Shown here: one piece after another, positions 53,701 to 64,000 of the stretch
How the letters are laid out: each line of letters opens with the position of its first letter
How positions within the stretch are numbered: the stretch's first letter is position 1
Source of the DNA: Polytrichum commune
Taxonomy: Eukaryota > Streptophyta > Polytrichopsida > Polytrichales > Polytrichaceae
Length of the DNA: 64,000 bases
NCBI GenBank assembly: GCA_950295325.1
Contig: OX485803.1
Coordinates: forward strand, 48,435,554 to 48,499,553
Direction of reading: 5' to 3'
Notes under the pieces: generated by a model
Databases searched by the model: none
The model's input: only the letters and a program-made list of their open reading frames with translations
What the model was told of the DNA's origin: nothing
Program-made: the position numbers and the translations under genes

Positions 53701-54051
53701 TGGTAACAACCTCAAAAGTATGTAGATCGTTTTAATAGTAATTATCTACTAGAATTTCATAATTCATATTGAAAAAGCCAAGGGAGATAATACAATGAGA
53801 AATTCATAACAGATCTTCCAGCTTATAAACAAGATGAGCAGCAGTGTATACACAAAAACCTGCAAACCAGTCCAGACACCAGAACAAAGGGTTGGTGGAA
53901 TTGGATTATACAAGGTAGGTGGCGTAGGTAGTACCCGCAACGCAGTGAGGATGGCATTTTTTATCTTCTCCGGCGAATCGTTGAAGGTGATGGTGCCCAA
54001 CCCCAACGCTGGTATAGTGGCCCCGTTGTTCAGCTTCAAATGAGCAGCCAT
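50705..54051 (-). CDS. NADPH-dependent aldo-keto reductase, 5 exons
   Basis: Exons 54051-53935, 52977-52757, 52522-52282, 51718-51539 and 50932-50705 join in phase (987 nt, 328 aa), normal for the AKR superfamily. The start is LNNGATIPALGLGT. The catalytic tetrad is complete: Asp and Tyr in YRHIDTANGYHNE, Lys in FVTSK, His in LYLIHWP. GLIKAIGVSNFN, VNQ/VEMHPRW and VEAWSPLG follow in order, and the cofactor-phosphate motif is VPKSFNRLRMSQN. Such enzymes reduce aldehydes or ketones with NADPH in the cytosol; plant relatives include AKR4-type reductases, but the substrate cannot be told. An ATG nine bases upstream (MTNMAAH) is an alternative start. Intron 1 contains a tandem-duplicated segment and intron 3 an (AAAAAG)n run. 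Confidence 0.92.
52212..52272. repeat. (AGAAAA)n and (CAAA)n microsatellite in aldo-keto reductase intron
   Basis: A run of AAAAGA repeats followed by AAAC repeats directly beside the 5' splice site (52,281) of intron 3 on the minus strand. Confidence 0.85.
52985..53600. repeat. Diverged tandem duplication in aldo-keto reductase intron 1
   Basis: About 52,995-53,180 and 53,425-53,590 share AATATCAATGATC, CAACAG, GGTTAAGCCATG and the later TCGAGCT and GTTTTGCTC words in the same order. Non-coding. Confidence 0.5.
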
Positions 54052-54333
54052 ATTTGTCATATATGTTATACCGACACCAATATCACAGCGACACACACTC
54101 ACCAAGCCTTCAAGTTTTCCCCAATTGCAAACCCTAGCCCCTCTTCCAGCCTCTCTCTCCGGTACTCAGCCTGTTGTTTAATACTTCATTTCTTCTGATT
54201 CACGAGAAAATGGGTGAAGGTTAAGTGTTGCAATATCAAACTCCCAAAACTTGCCACACCTACAAAACATACGCATATGATTGTAACAGTCCAACACCCT
54301 CAACATGCTCTCTCTCTCTCTCTCTCTCTCTCC
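54052..54333 (-). promoter_or_regulatory. 5' flank of the aldo-keto reductase
   Basis: Upstream of the start codon lies a CT/CA-rich stretch including (TC)n at about 54,309-54,333. No clear TATA box is seen. Confidence 0.35.
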
Positions 54334-57300
54334 ACAACTCAGTAAGAAACCTCGGTGAATTTCTTGCTAACTCGTGTCTTCACCAAACCAGAAAGCAAGA
54401 AATGAAAACCTTGTGGTACTTATTCAGATCAGACGCGAAGACCGGCAGGAGAAGGAGAAGTCTAGAGCCTCCACAACAAAGTCAAAAAGGCACAGCGCTG
54501 CACTAACGTCAGCATGTGGATCGACTCTGCCCTTAAGCTTTGCAACATTAACACTCAGGAGATTAATAGCTACACTTCTGCATTATCAACACTTTCTGAA
54601 GCACACGATCGACGCCCAACTGCATAAACGACAACTAAGGAGCTTGAATCAGATCCCTTGCCTACACCAGTCTAACAGAAAGCAGGCTGCAGAAACTTCT
54701 GGGACTTCCTAGATCACTGGAAGGATAAGATCATCAAGGATCGGAGGAGAGTCGCATGAGTGGACTAGGTAGACGACTCCGAGCCTGTCAAAGAACAATT
54801 AAGTTTTAGAAAACACAAAACTATAACTACTACTGGTACTACTACGTCAGCTTGTGAATGATCTCTATCCAGAGGGAGCTCCTAAACCAAAGAACGAAAC
54901 TCACAAGGAGATTCCTGGTAGTAGATTCTCTGCTACATCTGCAGCTTGATGTTCAGTCATATCCTACTAGGTCGAAGGATGTCTGCCACTATTCTTGGCG
55001 GCGATGGGTGATTTGTAATAGGGGCTTCTGTGAGTGCCAAGGGTTTTCCTGCCTCGGACGCGAGGAGCAGCTCAAGCTTCGCTATACGACAATGGGCCTT
55101 TGACGTCATGTCTCCCATCACCGCGCTGGTTTGGAAGGTCGGTGAGATGTTTCTTGGGCCAGGGCCACTGATAGTGATGATGTGTTGCTCTTGGAGAGGA
55201 TGATCACACCGGCCACGACTCGCATCATCCATCGACATCTCCGGCTGTAATAGTTACTAAGAAAAGTGGTGGGCCAACATCCATGTCTTAACATACTTTC
55301 CAACAATTTCACAGAACGAAAAGTTTGGTGTGATCGGGGCATGAGCTAGGCCTCATCAATCCCACCTAGCAGTCAACTATGTAGATAGATGAACTAAATA
55401 GTGTACATGACAAGCCCAACTACGGCCCATAGTAGGGTGACATGTGTGCGGTCCAGCGTAGTGTTGACCATGACGAGGATCACGTGTTACATCTCGTATT
55501 TGTTGCGCTCATAGTCATTGAGGGCATAATACATCAATGAGATTTGAGATGATCAACATCACAGCTTATATGGGACATGGATAATGCACTTGTCCCTACA
55601 TTGTCTACTCGACACATCGATGCCGACGGACGATTGCATTGGAACTTTTAAAAACAGTGCCTAGATCAACATTCATGCACCCTTGTGATTCAACTCTTTA
55701 GAATAATATATAATAGATATAAGGAACTCCCGAGGGTGGGAAGGTCCCACCGCCGAGGCTCCTTACATGTGGAAGGCACTAGAGATGATTCATGCCATGA
55801 TATAATGCGCTAGTATTGGTGCAATCCATGCAAACTTCAAGGAATGTTCTAGCAATGTACAACTACATGGTTTAGAGACTGTGTGTTAGGTTCACATATC
55901 GTAGTTGCTCATGATGATCGTCCATTGGAGTGTTGTCTACGTTGACGTGGTCATAAGGCTCTCACATTCAAGGAGCAAATGCTTCACACACTTGAAGGTG
56001 CAAACTCCTTTGGCCCTTCAATAAGGGGTTGACCGTTGGCCTTAGCTGAGTTCCCCAAAATTCGAGCAGGAGCTTTGTGTATACATCCTATTGATGCATC
56101 AACTTGCATCACCGTTGCAAAACAAAGCTACAATGATTGAAACCTAATGATTGGCACCATGCCATCACCATCACAGAACATAGTTATACTGGCAAAGTGA
56201 CTAGCACAATGCTCAAACCCATCCTTAGTGGGGGCCCAATGTTACATCATGTGGGCCATTGAGACAATGGAGCCTTCAACCTATGGGTGAAAAAATGAAA
56301 AAAGAACGTCGTGTTTTACATGGATGTGCGATGTATGTTCACCAATTCCCACCCACATGTGTGTAGGTATGGGGGGCTGCAAAGGTGGTTTGATGTCTAA
56401 ATTTCAATAGGTGGACCAAAGCTCTTGGATGAACATCACTCTCAACATGCATCATAACTTAGGGGAGGCCAATGAACCACGCACATTTAACATGCTCAAA
56501 CGATCCTACAAAGGCTTCACATCTTTTATAGTGCTCAATGAAACCCAATTAACTCAATGAAAGTGTGCATTCTCTAATGGTTAAGGCTCAAGCTCCAAGG
56601 TAGTCCGCAAATAAGTAGGGTCGATTAACCACAAACATGTGTTGTGGAAGGTGGTGGGGGAGCACTTGAAAAGCAAGACATTTGCCCTCTTTTTATGAGG
56701 GGGGAAGGCGGGGGGATGTAGGCCAACAATGAACATCTATACTCCCCTTATAAATCGTGGTTGATGTATTTGCCCCTTAATCTCATTACATCCTTAATCT
56801 CATTACATTGTTTATAGTGTTTAGTGTCACATACATTATCTACAAATAGTGGGTTATACTAAAGAGACACTAAATCATCTCATACTTTTAAAATGTCACA
56901 TCCACTGCTTGTGAACGGAACTATCTAAAAACTTAAATATATCATATCCACTCAATTATGCATCTGGGATTGAGATGGACCAATCAATCCAATCATTTGT
57001 TACGAAATATTTAACCATTAGTTCAACTTGCCACCCTCAACTCACTCATGAATGAAGTTAGGATTCTCCTTGTGCCACTACATAATGCTTGTGTTTGAGC
57101 ACAAAAAGCTATTCTCCGAGTAAGCTTAGGTACACAAAAGTCTACAATACTTTTTGGCATTGGCTGTGTTGGCCTTCTGTCTCAAAAAAAAAAAAAAAAA
57201 GTCTACAATACTCAACCAATATCGTTCTTCACTATTCACATTATTCTGGATGCAACAAAATTGATGTGGTGAACAAGGTCCAGACACATCACTCACCTTA

Positions 57301-58777
57301 ATATTGGATTGATGTTGACTTCAAATTTCAATAATATGGACACTCCAAATTTTGTGGTATGGGCTCATGGACATGGGAAAAATGGGATTTTTTAACACAC
57401 TTGGTGAAGGTGTGACCCATATTATTCATGTCTGGCCTTTGTGCAACTATAGGAAGCACTTTCTGCTCACCTCCAATTTCTTCCTGGAGATGGGTAAATC
57501 TTTTTCTTGAGCCCAAGCTAAACTTATAACTTACTCCAAAGAAACACTTCCATGAAATATGAAGGTATAGGCTAGAGGTCAAATCCTACCCACACTTGTT
57601 CCATTTGAAAAATTGAAAGCAGGGATTTCATGAGATTATACAAACAACTGCTACATAAATCAAATCTTTAAACAAGAAAATTTTATTGTTGCTTTGTGTA
57701 CACTTAACTTTTCTCTATAATGAAGTTAGTCCGAATCCAATATTCTGAAATTAGAACATGATGCATAATGAAAAAATATGCACTTGTAGGTTTTCACAAC
57801 TTGACAACACACTCCCACTTTTCAGCACACCAAAACTTAGCCAACCATTTGAGGCATACTACTTAAAGTATAGAATTTCTCTACCCATATTCCTGAGACA
57901 AGCTTCCTACTCATCAGAACCTACGTCTTCAGCATGATAGACTACTCTACAAGGTTGCCACACCATTCACCATGACTTTTATCGAGATTGAGCTCGGATG
58001 AGACTGAACAGCTAAAATATATATATATAAAAAAATATTTTGCCGCTTCAGCATATTCCGATCGCTTTTGCTCTTTAGATTGGATCCATGTCCATGAGAT
58101 CAGTTTGTATAAAGGAAAGGCACAACAGACACGTTGGTATACCAGAATAATTGGACAACTTTTGCAAGCTGCCATCAGTTTAGCCAAATAAATACAACAT
58201 GCAGGGAGTTAAACAAGCATGGTAAAGCAACGTCCTGCCTCAAATTGAATGACCCATCTGATTACAAGACAAAGAAGGCAGTATCTCAGTTGCTCCACAT
58301 TTTGCACTTTCTAAAACCTATCAGCTTGAGACACATGGAGGTTCTCAATCAGATTGTTTTCTTTGAGGTCTGTCCTCTGCATCTTCTTGGTGTGTACTTC
58401 TGACCTATAATCAACAAGGTCAACCAAGGCTTGAGAGTAGAGAAATAACGAGGTCTGACCATACCCTCACAAGAACAACACTAGACAAGTTGTCGTAAAT
58501 TGAGATTGTTCCCCACAAAAGATATTTTGAAATCTAAACCCAGTGGGTATACGATGCGCAGTGTGTTTCTCGAATTGAACCAAAGAGTTCAGATCCTCCA
58601 GCGCATACAAAACTTTGGTGAACCTTCAGATCCAACAACCTGAAGAGAATCTCAAATGACATTGTCGCTAAAATTATCTGGCAAATAACCAAATGTGTGT
58701 GATCTTTCCTTAATCTTGAAGTGACTGATATTATACAACACAGCTATTGCAGATCATAAGAAGCTCCCACGGACCCA
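54334..58777. other. Intergenic, nothing firmly recognised
   Basis: About 4.4 kb without a supported gene. Short ORFs at 54.37-54.71 and 54.96-55.34 kb match no family I know. A MITE-end-like TTTATAGTGTTTAGTGTCAC lies near 56,812, and an A-run at 57,184-57,200. Confidence 0.45.
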
Positions 58778-61476
58778 TCATCGAATCATGTCCCAAATAG
58801 TTTTGGAGAGTTGGAAGGATGACATATCTGATGGATCCAGAAAGAATGGTGTTACATCCTCCTTGTCAAGCAGTGCTATTTCTTCATCAAGGGTGGACAA
58901 CATCACAAACAATGGAGCCATCCACAATGGAGTCCACAGCAATACAATCAACCCTCCAGTAGACAAACGTCGCCAATAACTTAACCATACAACAACATGT
59001 AATTTATAATTCTGGGTTTATTCCAAAAGACTCTACACCGGCTAGTGCCAGAATCGAATAGCAACTATAAACACAGCAAGCAAATATGTACAAGAATTTT
59101 TTTTATGTCTGGTAATCTGTACACTTTGTGCATGCAGATTAAATGAGGTTGGGAATTGAATATCGTGGATTTAACCATTACTTAAATTGGTTCTAATGTT
59201 CACCAACTTTATCAAGATTTTGAACTCTGCCCCAAAGAGAGACTGAAGACACACAACCCAACACGCAGAGAGTAACAGATGCTTCACGTAATCTAGGAAC
59301 AAGCCAGAGGAACCAGGGACTTTTCTTCTTAGTGCTCTAGGCTTTTGAAGTTCATGCTTATCAAACTTCTGAAAGGCAGACTGACACAATAAAATTATGA
59401 ATATAGAGAAGGATTGGATACTGCCAGCAAACACCTCTGTCTTTGACAAATCAGGGATGATGCCTGAGATTGTTGAAAATAATGACAGTTCATTCCTGCA
59501 CTCCAAACAATCCATGAAAGCCATTTATTACTGGACATTGAAAGAAATCAACAGATTAAGACACTGAATTCAAAATTGAAGTGTCCACTCTGGCACACCT
59601 ACCTGTGGGCTGAACCTTGTGCTGACATTTGACAAAGAGGATACAGAAGGTTATCTGCCTAAAAGATCAAGAGGAAGGAAGAAAATAGTGCGGAATTTCT
59701 TTAGAAATTGTACTGCAGTGGCAGAGTGATGGAGAGAGAACTTACTTGAGACGAACTTCCTCATTTGCAAGGGATGCAAGGGTTTGCTTTTGAGACTCTA
59801 CAGACTGCAGCTGATCTGCTAATCCATCCAGATGCTCTGCCATTGATGTGCAAGCCCACACAACACAACTTACACACAATCAGCACTGCTGCTTTCAATT
59901 GAGAATCCATCTATACAAACTCCAGAAATTGCTCAAGCTCAATTGTTGAGAACTTAAAAGAATGATGCCAAGGGGAAAGGTAGGTGAAGCTTCAGAAGCA
60001 CAAGAATTTAAATGCTTTGATGACTTAGTATGTAATGTAAATTCAACTGATGAAAAATTTATCTACAACTTAAAGGAGGGTTGAGGGACTTATATGGCAG
60101 TAGCCCGAGCCTTCTCTTCTTCAACTCGAGCCTGAGACAGATCATCTTTCAACTCTTGCAATTCCTCATCCTTCAATTTAGCCTTTTGCGCATTCAAGAG
60201 CCGCTGTTCCTTTGCTTTCACTTTGTCATGCAGACCTGTTCAGCATCAGATTCAAGCCAACCAACCAAATCAAATATGCTACCTTATGATAGTGTGCCTT
60301 GTAGATGGCAACTCAAGTTGACAATAAATGTTGGCCATTAGAAAACAGTAGTGAGAGGATGGCTGAGAACATTGAGCCACATTGCATCCATAAAGTTCAT
60401 GTCTCCAATACCACGTGGTGGTCATGTCTCCGGACCACATTGGTCGCCAACGCATCCAACCAAGAATACTGTCTGGATGGGTGACCTTCCTAACATTTGA
60501 TTTCCAGTGCACCCTACCTGTACAGCCCACCCAATCATAGTCCAATCATAGTGGGAGTATATGGGTGAACCGAATGTTTTCAAACAACCATGTGGGAACC
60601 TAGGGGTTTGCCATTGGGGATTGCCTTAGGTGTAGGTTGGCTTGTCCACACCCAAGCCAATCAAGCTTTCTGGACCACCAGGAGGCACCATTCTTCAAGG
60701 TCCCACAATTGGCATCGTTCGTCAGGTTCCAAAAACGTGTGTCAGAAATGCATTTCTGGACCACCAGAAGGCAACATTCTTCATGGTCTCTCTCATTCTC
60801 GTGATGTCCATTTCAAACTTACATATAAAACTAGACTAACTTGAAGATGAACAACATCATTTGGCCCGGTATCTTTTCCAATGTACTCAGTTGGCTTAAG
60901 AACAGAGCACACTACTTTAGACAACGACGTGAACTTGCCTTGGTGAGCTTCACAAGCATAGATAAGAGACGCACGTTTTCTGGAACCTGACAAAAACTGC
61001 CAATCGTAGTGGGAGTATCTAAGTTGAACCGAATATTTTCAATATGAACTATGTGGGAAGCTAGGGGCTTGCCCCCAGGGACGATTGGCATAGGTGGGGT
61101 TGGCTTGTCCACACCCAATCAAGTTGTTCATCTTTGCAAGGAGGCAGCATTCTTCGACGTCCCTCTAATTCTCGTGAGCCCATTTCGGAGTTACATGTAA
61201 AAACTAGACTAACTTGAAGATGAAGAAAAAACATAATTCGGCCCGGTGTGTCTCTTTCATAGGCTATTTCAGTTTGGATTAAAAACAGAGCACACTACCT
61301 TGGATTATAAGGTGAACTTGCTTCTGGTGAGCTTCACAAGCATCAATGAGAGATCGCACATTTTCTGTAACCTCACGAACAATGCCAATGTCCTCCTCCG
61401 TTTTGTGGATACTGGACAGACTTTCCATCACGGAAATCACCTCCTCCGCTTCCTTCATCTCTGCTTCTTGCTCCAT
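58778..61476 (-). CDS. SPC24: Kinetochore protein SPC24
   Basis: Exons: 61476-61299 (start MEQEAEMKEAEEVISVMESL), 60235 to about 60,095 (KVKAKEQRLLNAQKAK coiled coil), 59836-59746 (EHLDGLADQLQSVESQKQT), 59495-59422 (NELSLFSTISGIIPDLSKTE) and 58881-58778 (KIALLDKEDVTPF, DPSDMSSFQLSKTIWDMI). The order of coiled coil then a small globular end with SLFSTISGIIPDL and FDPSxMSxFQxSxTIW-like motifs fits plant Spc24, which pairs with Spc25 in the Ndc80 complex to tie microtubules to kinetochores. Junctions 3-4 and 4-5 are phase-consistent. Exon 2 runs into TAA (after ARATAI) without a good donor, so that junction is unresolved: a non-canonical splice site, a missed exon end or a broken gene. An in-frame ATG (MAEHLDGLADQ) could start a shorter product. 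Confidence 0.7.
60543..61370. repeat. Tandem duplication carrying the end of SPC24 exon 1
   Basis: Segments starting near 60,543 and 61,001 (period about 458 bp) share CCAATC.TAGTGGGAGTAT, TTGGCTTGTCCACACCCAA, AACTAGACTAACTTGAAGAT, CAGAGCACACTAC and GTGAGCTTCACAAGCAT. The left copy therefore holds a decayed duplicate of exon 1's end (LIYACEAHQGKF beside the real LIDACEAHQKQV). It lies within SPC24 intron 1. Confidence 0.75.
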
Positions 61477-62015
61477 TTTCCTCCCTATCCTGATAGTCCA
61501 CAATTGACCATGGCGTCCATACCAACTCCCATTAACAACAAATTGGCCACTTCATAGGCAGGCTGAAAACACTAGACATAAAGAAAGTGATGAAGAGGGA
61601 GGGAGCGAGCGAGCGAGCGAGCTCACACGAGTCAGAAATATCCACACCATGCAAATCTTGGCACACTGAGGAGCGGGAAATTTTATTTTGAATTTCTAAG
61701 TTATAATATTCCACAGGTAGTCGCACCTATACTCCTAGTTTGAGAAATCACTCTTCAAGCTCGGGTTCAGGCGTTAGAGTCCAATCGTGAGGCAAACCTC
61801 GGGACATCGGCAACATGCCAATCTGCGACAAAAGCAAATGCTGATCACCAAATTCGGTTGGAATCCCAAACCCTAGCTGCGAGCGATCGTCCGTAGATGT
61901 CACAGACCCCCGCAAAAAGGAGGGCGAAGAAACCTTGCCCATAAATAGTTCAAATTACAGCCAATGCATACCAACGCTGGGCGGGCTCTCCATTCTTCAT
62001 TCGAGATTGCACTAA
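61477..62015. other. 5' flank of SPC24
   Basis: A (GAGC)n run at about 61,600-61,622 lies upstream of the start. Short minus-strand ORFs here are unsupported. This stretch should contain the SPC24 promoter. Confidence 0.35.
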
Positions 62016-62507
62016 GGGCCACTTCACACACGAGACTGAGAGCCCATGACCAGTACACTTCAAGCACACTCATTGGTGGAAAAGGCGGAGCCGGTCCAAG
62101 TTCGCTTCACACTACGCTTGAGGGACCAATGGAGTACGTGAATGCAAGGTGGATGTAAAGTCTACATGGATTCCTACGTGGCATCAAATGGGTCATGTTG
62201 TATGGTCACTTGGATTATTTTCAAAAATCACCTCTTGGAGGTAGGCCTAACACAAAACTATTGGGAGACCAAGGCACTCCGAACGCTCACAACCGTTGAT
62301 TTGTTTTATTTTATTGTGTGAATAGAAATTCATTGATATAGCATTTGGTTGAGGGCCCGGTCACATATGACTTCACACTACAGTTGAGGATCCGTGACCA
62401 CACTACATGATCTTGGAGGTGTATTAATTGGAACGGCCTTTGGACACTTTCTTTTGGGCTCTCACAAGTTCATGGTCACGGCTCTTGGCTTGTGTGTAAA
62501 GTGGCCC
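62016..62507. mobile_element. Tourist-like MITE, second copy
   Basis: Left end GGGCCACTTCACACA, right end TGTGTAAAGTGGCCC, flanked by TAA on both sides. It is related in its ends to the MITE at 16,623-17,168 (GGGCCGCTTCACAC, TTA duplication). Confidence 0.7.
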
Positions 62508-62795
62508 TAATTTACGAGGTAGGCCTAACACAAAACCAAGAGACTATGGCACTCCGAACGCTCACAATCGTTGATTTGTTCTATTTTATCGTGTGAATAA
62601 AAATTCATTGAAATAGCATTTGGTTGAGGGCCCGGTCACATATGACTTCACACTACACTTGAGGATCCGTGACCGCACTACATGATCTTGGAGGTGTATC
62701 AGGACAACCTTCGGACACTTTCTTTTGGGCTCTCACAAGTTAATGGTCACGGCTCTTGGCTTATGTGTGAAGTGGACCTAACTTACGGGCCATTT
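62238..62795. repeat. Tandem duplication of ~278 bp overlapping the MITE
   Basis: Unit 1 starts GAGGTAGGCCTAACACAAAA at 62,238 and unit 2 at 62,516. Both contain GCACTCCGAACGCTCACAA, GAGGGCCCGGTCACATATGA, ATGATCTTGGAGGTGTAT and GGTCACGGCTCTTGGCTT. The MITE right end recurs at the end of unit 2 in altered form (GTGTGAAGTGGACCTAA). Confidence 0.85.
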
Positions 62796-64000
62796 ACACC
62801 CATGGACCATGAAGTCGTCCCAACCACTTCGGTTTACACCAAGGAAAAAATGTCATAGAGACCATGGGATTTGAGGTTCTCAAAAAATTATATTTTAAGG
62901 CCTACATTATCCACTAATATAGTCCAAAGGGTTTTGTGGTGGGAGAGTAAAAAAATGGTTTGGTTAAAAAAGGCAGGGTCCCATGACAAAGAATGTCGTT
63001 AGAGTAATTTTTTAACAATATTTTTCTGGGTGTTGTAAATACAATGCCGGCTCCCTTTTTTACATATTAAAGTTATATTTTGAAACCACAATAGATTGGG
63101 TTGTTGTTAGAAGCATTCTCTCATTTCTCTTGCATCCTTGTTTTGGCATAGTTTGAGTAGTAATGTGTCAATTTTTTTTTCCAAAACATTAAGGGATACA
63201 CAATTGATAAAGAGTCACATAGATAATCGCAAGGAAAGTGGTCAGAAAATTCACAAGGGATGCAAGAAATGACAATTCCAATATTCAAGAGTGACCAAAC
63301 ATTGAACTCTCAAATATTTGATGGTCATAATCTATTCCTCTCTTATTCTACTATATTTCACTATCCTCCAATTACACTCACGTTCAATTTTTGGAAAGGG
63401 TGATCAATAGAGAGTCATCCTTCAACTATTGGAACTAGAATGTTGCAAGAAAAGAAAAAAAAGATGGCAGCAACAACAAAGAAATAACTTGTTGGAAAGA
63501 AAGATGATGTCTAACAAATGAAGAAGATGAAGAAGATGAAGAAAATCGACAAGAAAACAAGGGTGTGATTAAAGTTGGCAAATCTGATGAAGAAGAAGAA
63601 GGCATAACAAGAATCAAATGGAAAGATTTTGAAGTGCGTTACCTAATTGCAATTAGGGAGAAGATGAACGAAGAATTTACGAATCAACAAACAAACAAAA
63701 CAAAAATTTCAAAACACGAGTCAATTTTTTTACAAAAAATAATGTGATGAAGGCAGATAAATGAGATTATATGAGATTGTATGTGGTTGAATGTGGTTGT
63801 ATAAGCTTTTATGTGATTGTATGCAAGTTGTATAATAAGGCCGTAAAAAGCCTTGGCCTTAGTCATAAGTCTTTATACCCTTATGCTTCTATCCTCCAAA
63901 ATCATGATTGCGGCCACCAATCAAATTAGCAATTTGTTCTTAGTTATCATGCAAAAAAATAGGGTTAATGAGGTTTTAGAAATTAATTAAAAAAATGTAG
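62796..64000. other. Intergenic to window end, nothing recognised
   Basis: AT-rich DNA with GAAGAA-rich stretches near 63,520-63,600 that give low-complexity acidic ORFs. No supported gene. Confidence 0.45.

Overview
The window looks like nuclear DNA of a land plant. It is AT-rich, its genes are split by long introns with GT-AG junctions, TTTAGGG-type telomere repeats lie inside it, and it carries a dirigent gene and a plant-type TMEM33-like gene. The abundance of transposon debris and a DUF7869-type transposase gene favour a seed-free plant (fern, lycophyte or bryophyte) over a flowering plant, but the species cannot be fixed from sequence alone.

Host genes, all on the minus strand: a nine-exon TMEM33/Pom33-like ER membrane protein (1,865-7,359); a one-exon dirigent protein (11,594-12,157); a five-exon aldo-keto reductase with an intact catalytic tetrad (50,705-54,051); and a kinetochore SPC24 gene (58,778-61,476) with one unresolved splice junction and a tandem copy of its exon 1 end in intron 1.

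The centre (about 17.2-42.2 kb) is the most unusual part. Imperfect terminal inverted repeats (17,204-17,272 and 42,086-42,174) enclose two genes transcribed outwards. The left gene (minus) encodes a DUF7869-type DDE transposase-like protein with a C-terminal BAH-like segment. The right gene (plus, seven coding exons with matching phases, about 1,759 aa) begins with ARTKQTARK, an exact copy of histone H3 residues 1-9, and continues with weaker H3 likeness. It then has a ParB/sulfiredoxin-like segment, a GG-containing methyltransferase-like motif, a Glu/Asp-rich tract and an FCP1-like HAD phosphatase domain. About twenty copies of a GC-rich 22-bp palindrome (CCCACGGGTG, 2-bp centre, reverse complement) lie in the introns and flanks of both genes and once in a coding exon; none were seen outside the TIR interval. 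I read this as one large two-gene DNA transposon that combines a histone-tail mimic with a possible ParB/parS-like protein-palindrome system.

The rest is repeats: two fragments of a LINE with RNase H plus a restriction-like endonuclease (42.2-45.2 and 48.4-49.0 kb), a dead mariner-type transposase (10.5-10.8 kb), Tourist-like MITEs with TTA/TAA target duplications (16.6-17.2 and 62.0-62.5 kb), other MITEs, tandem duplications, telomere-like blocks and many C/G homopolymers.
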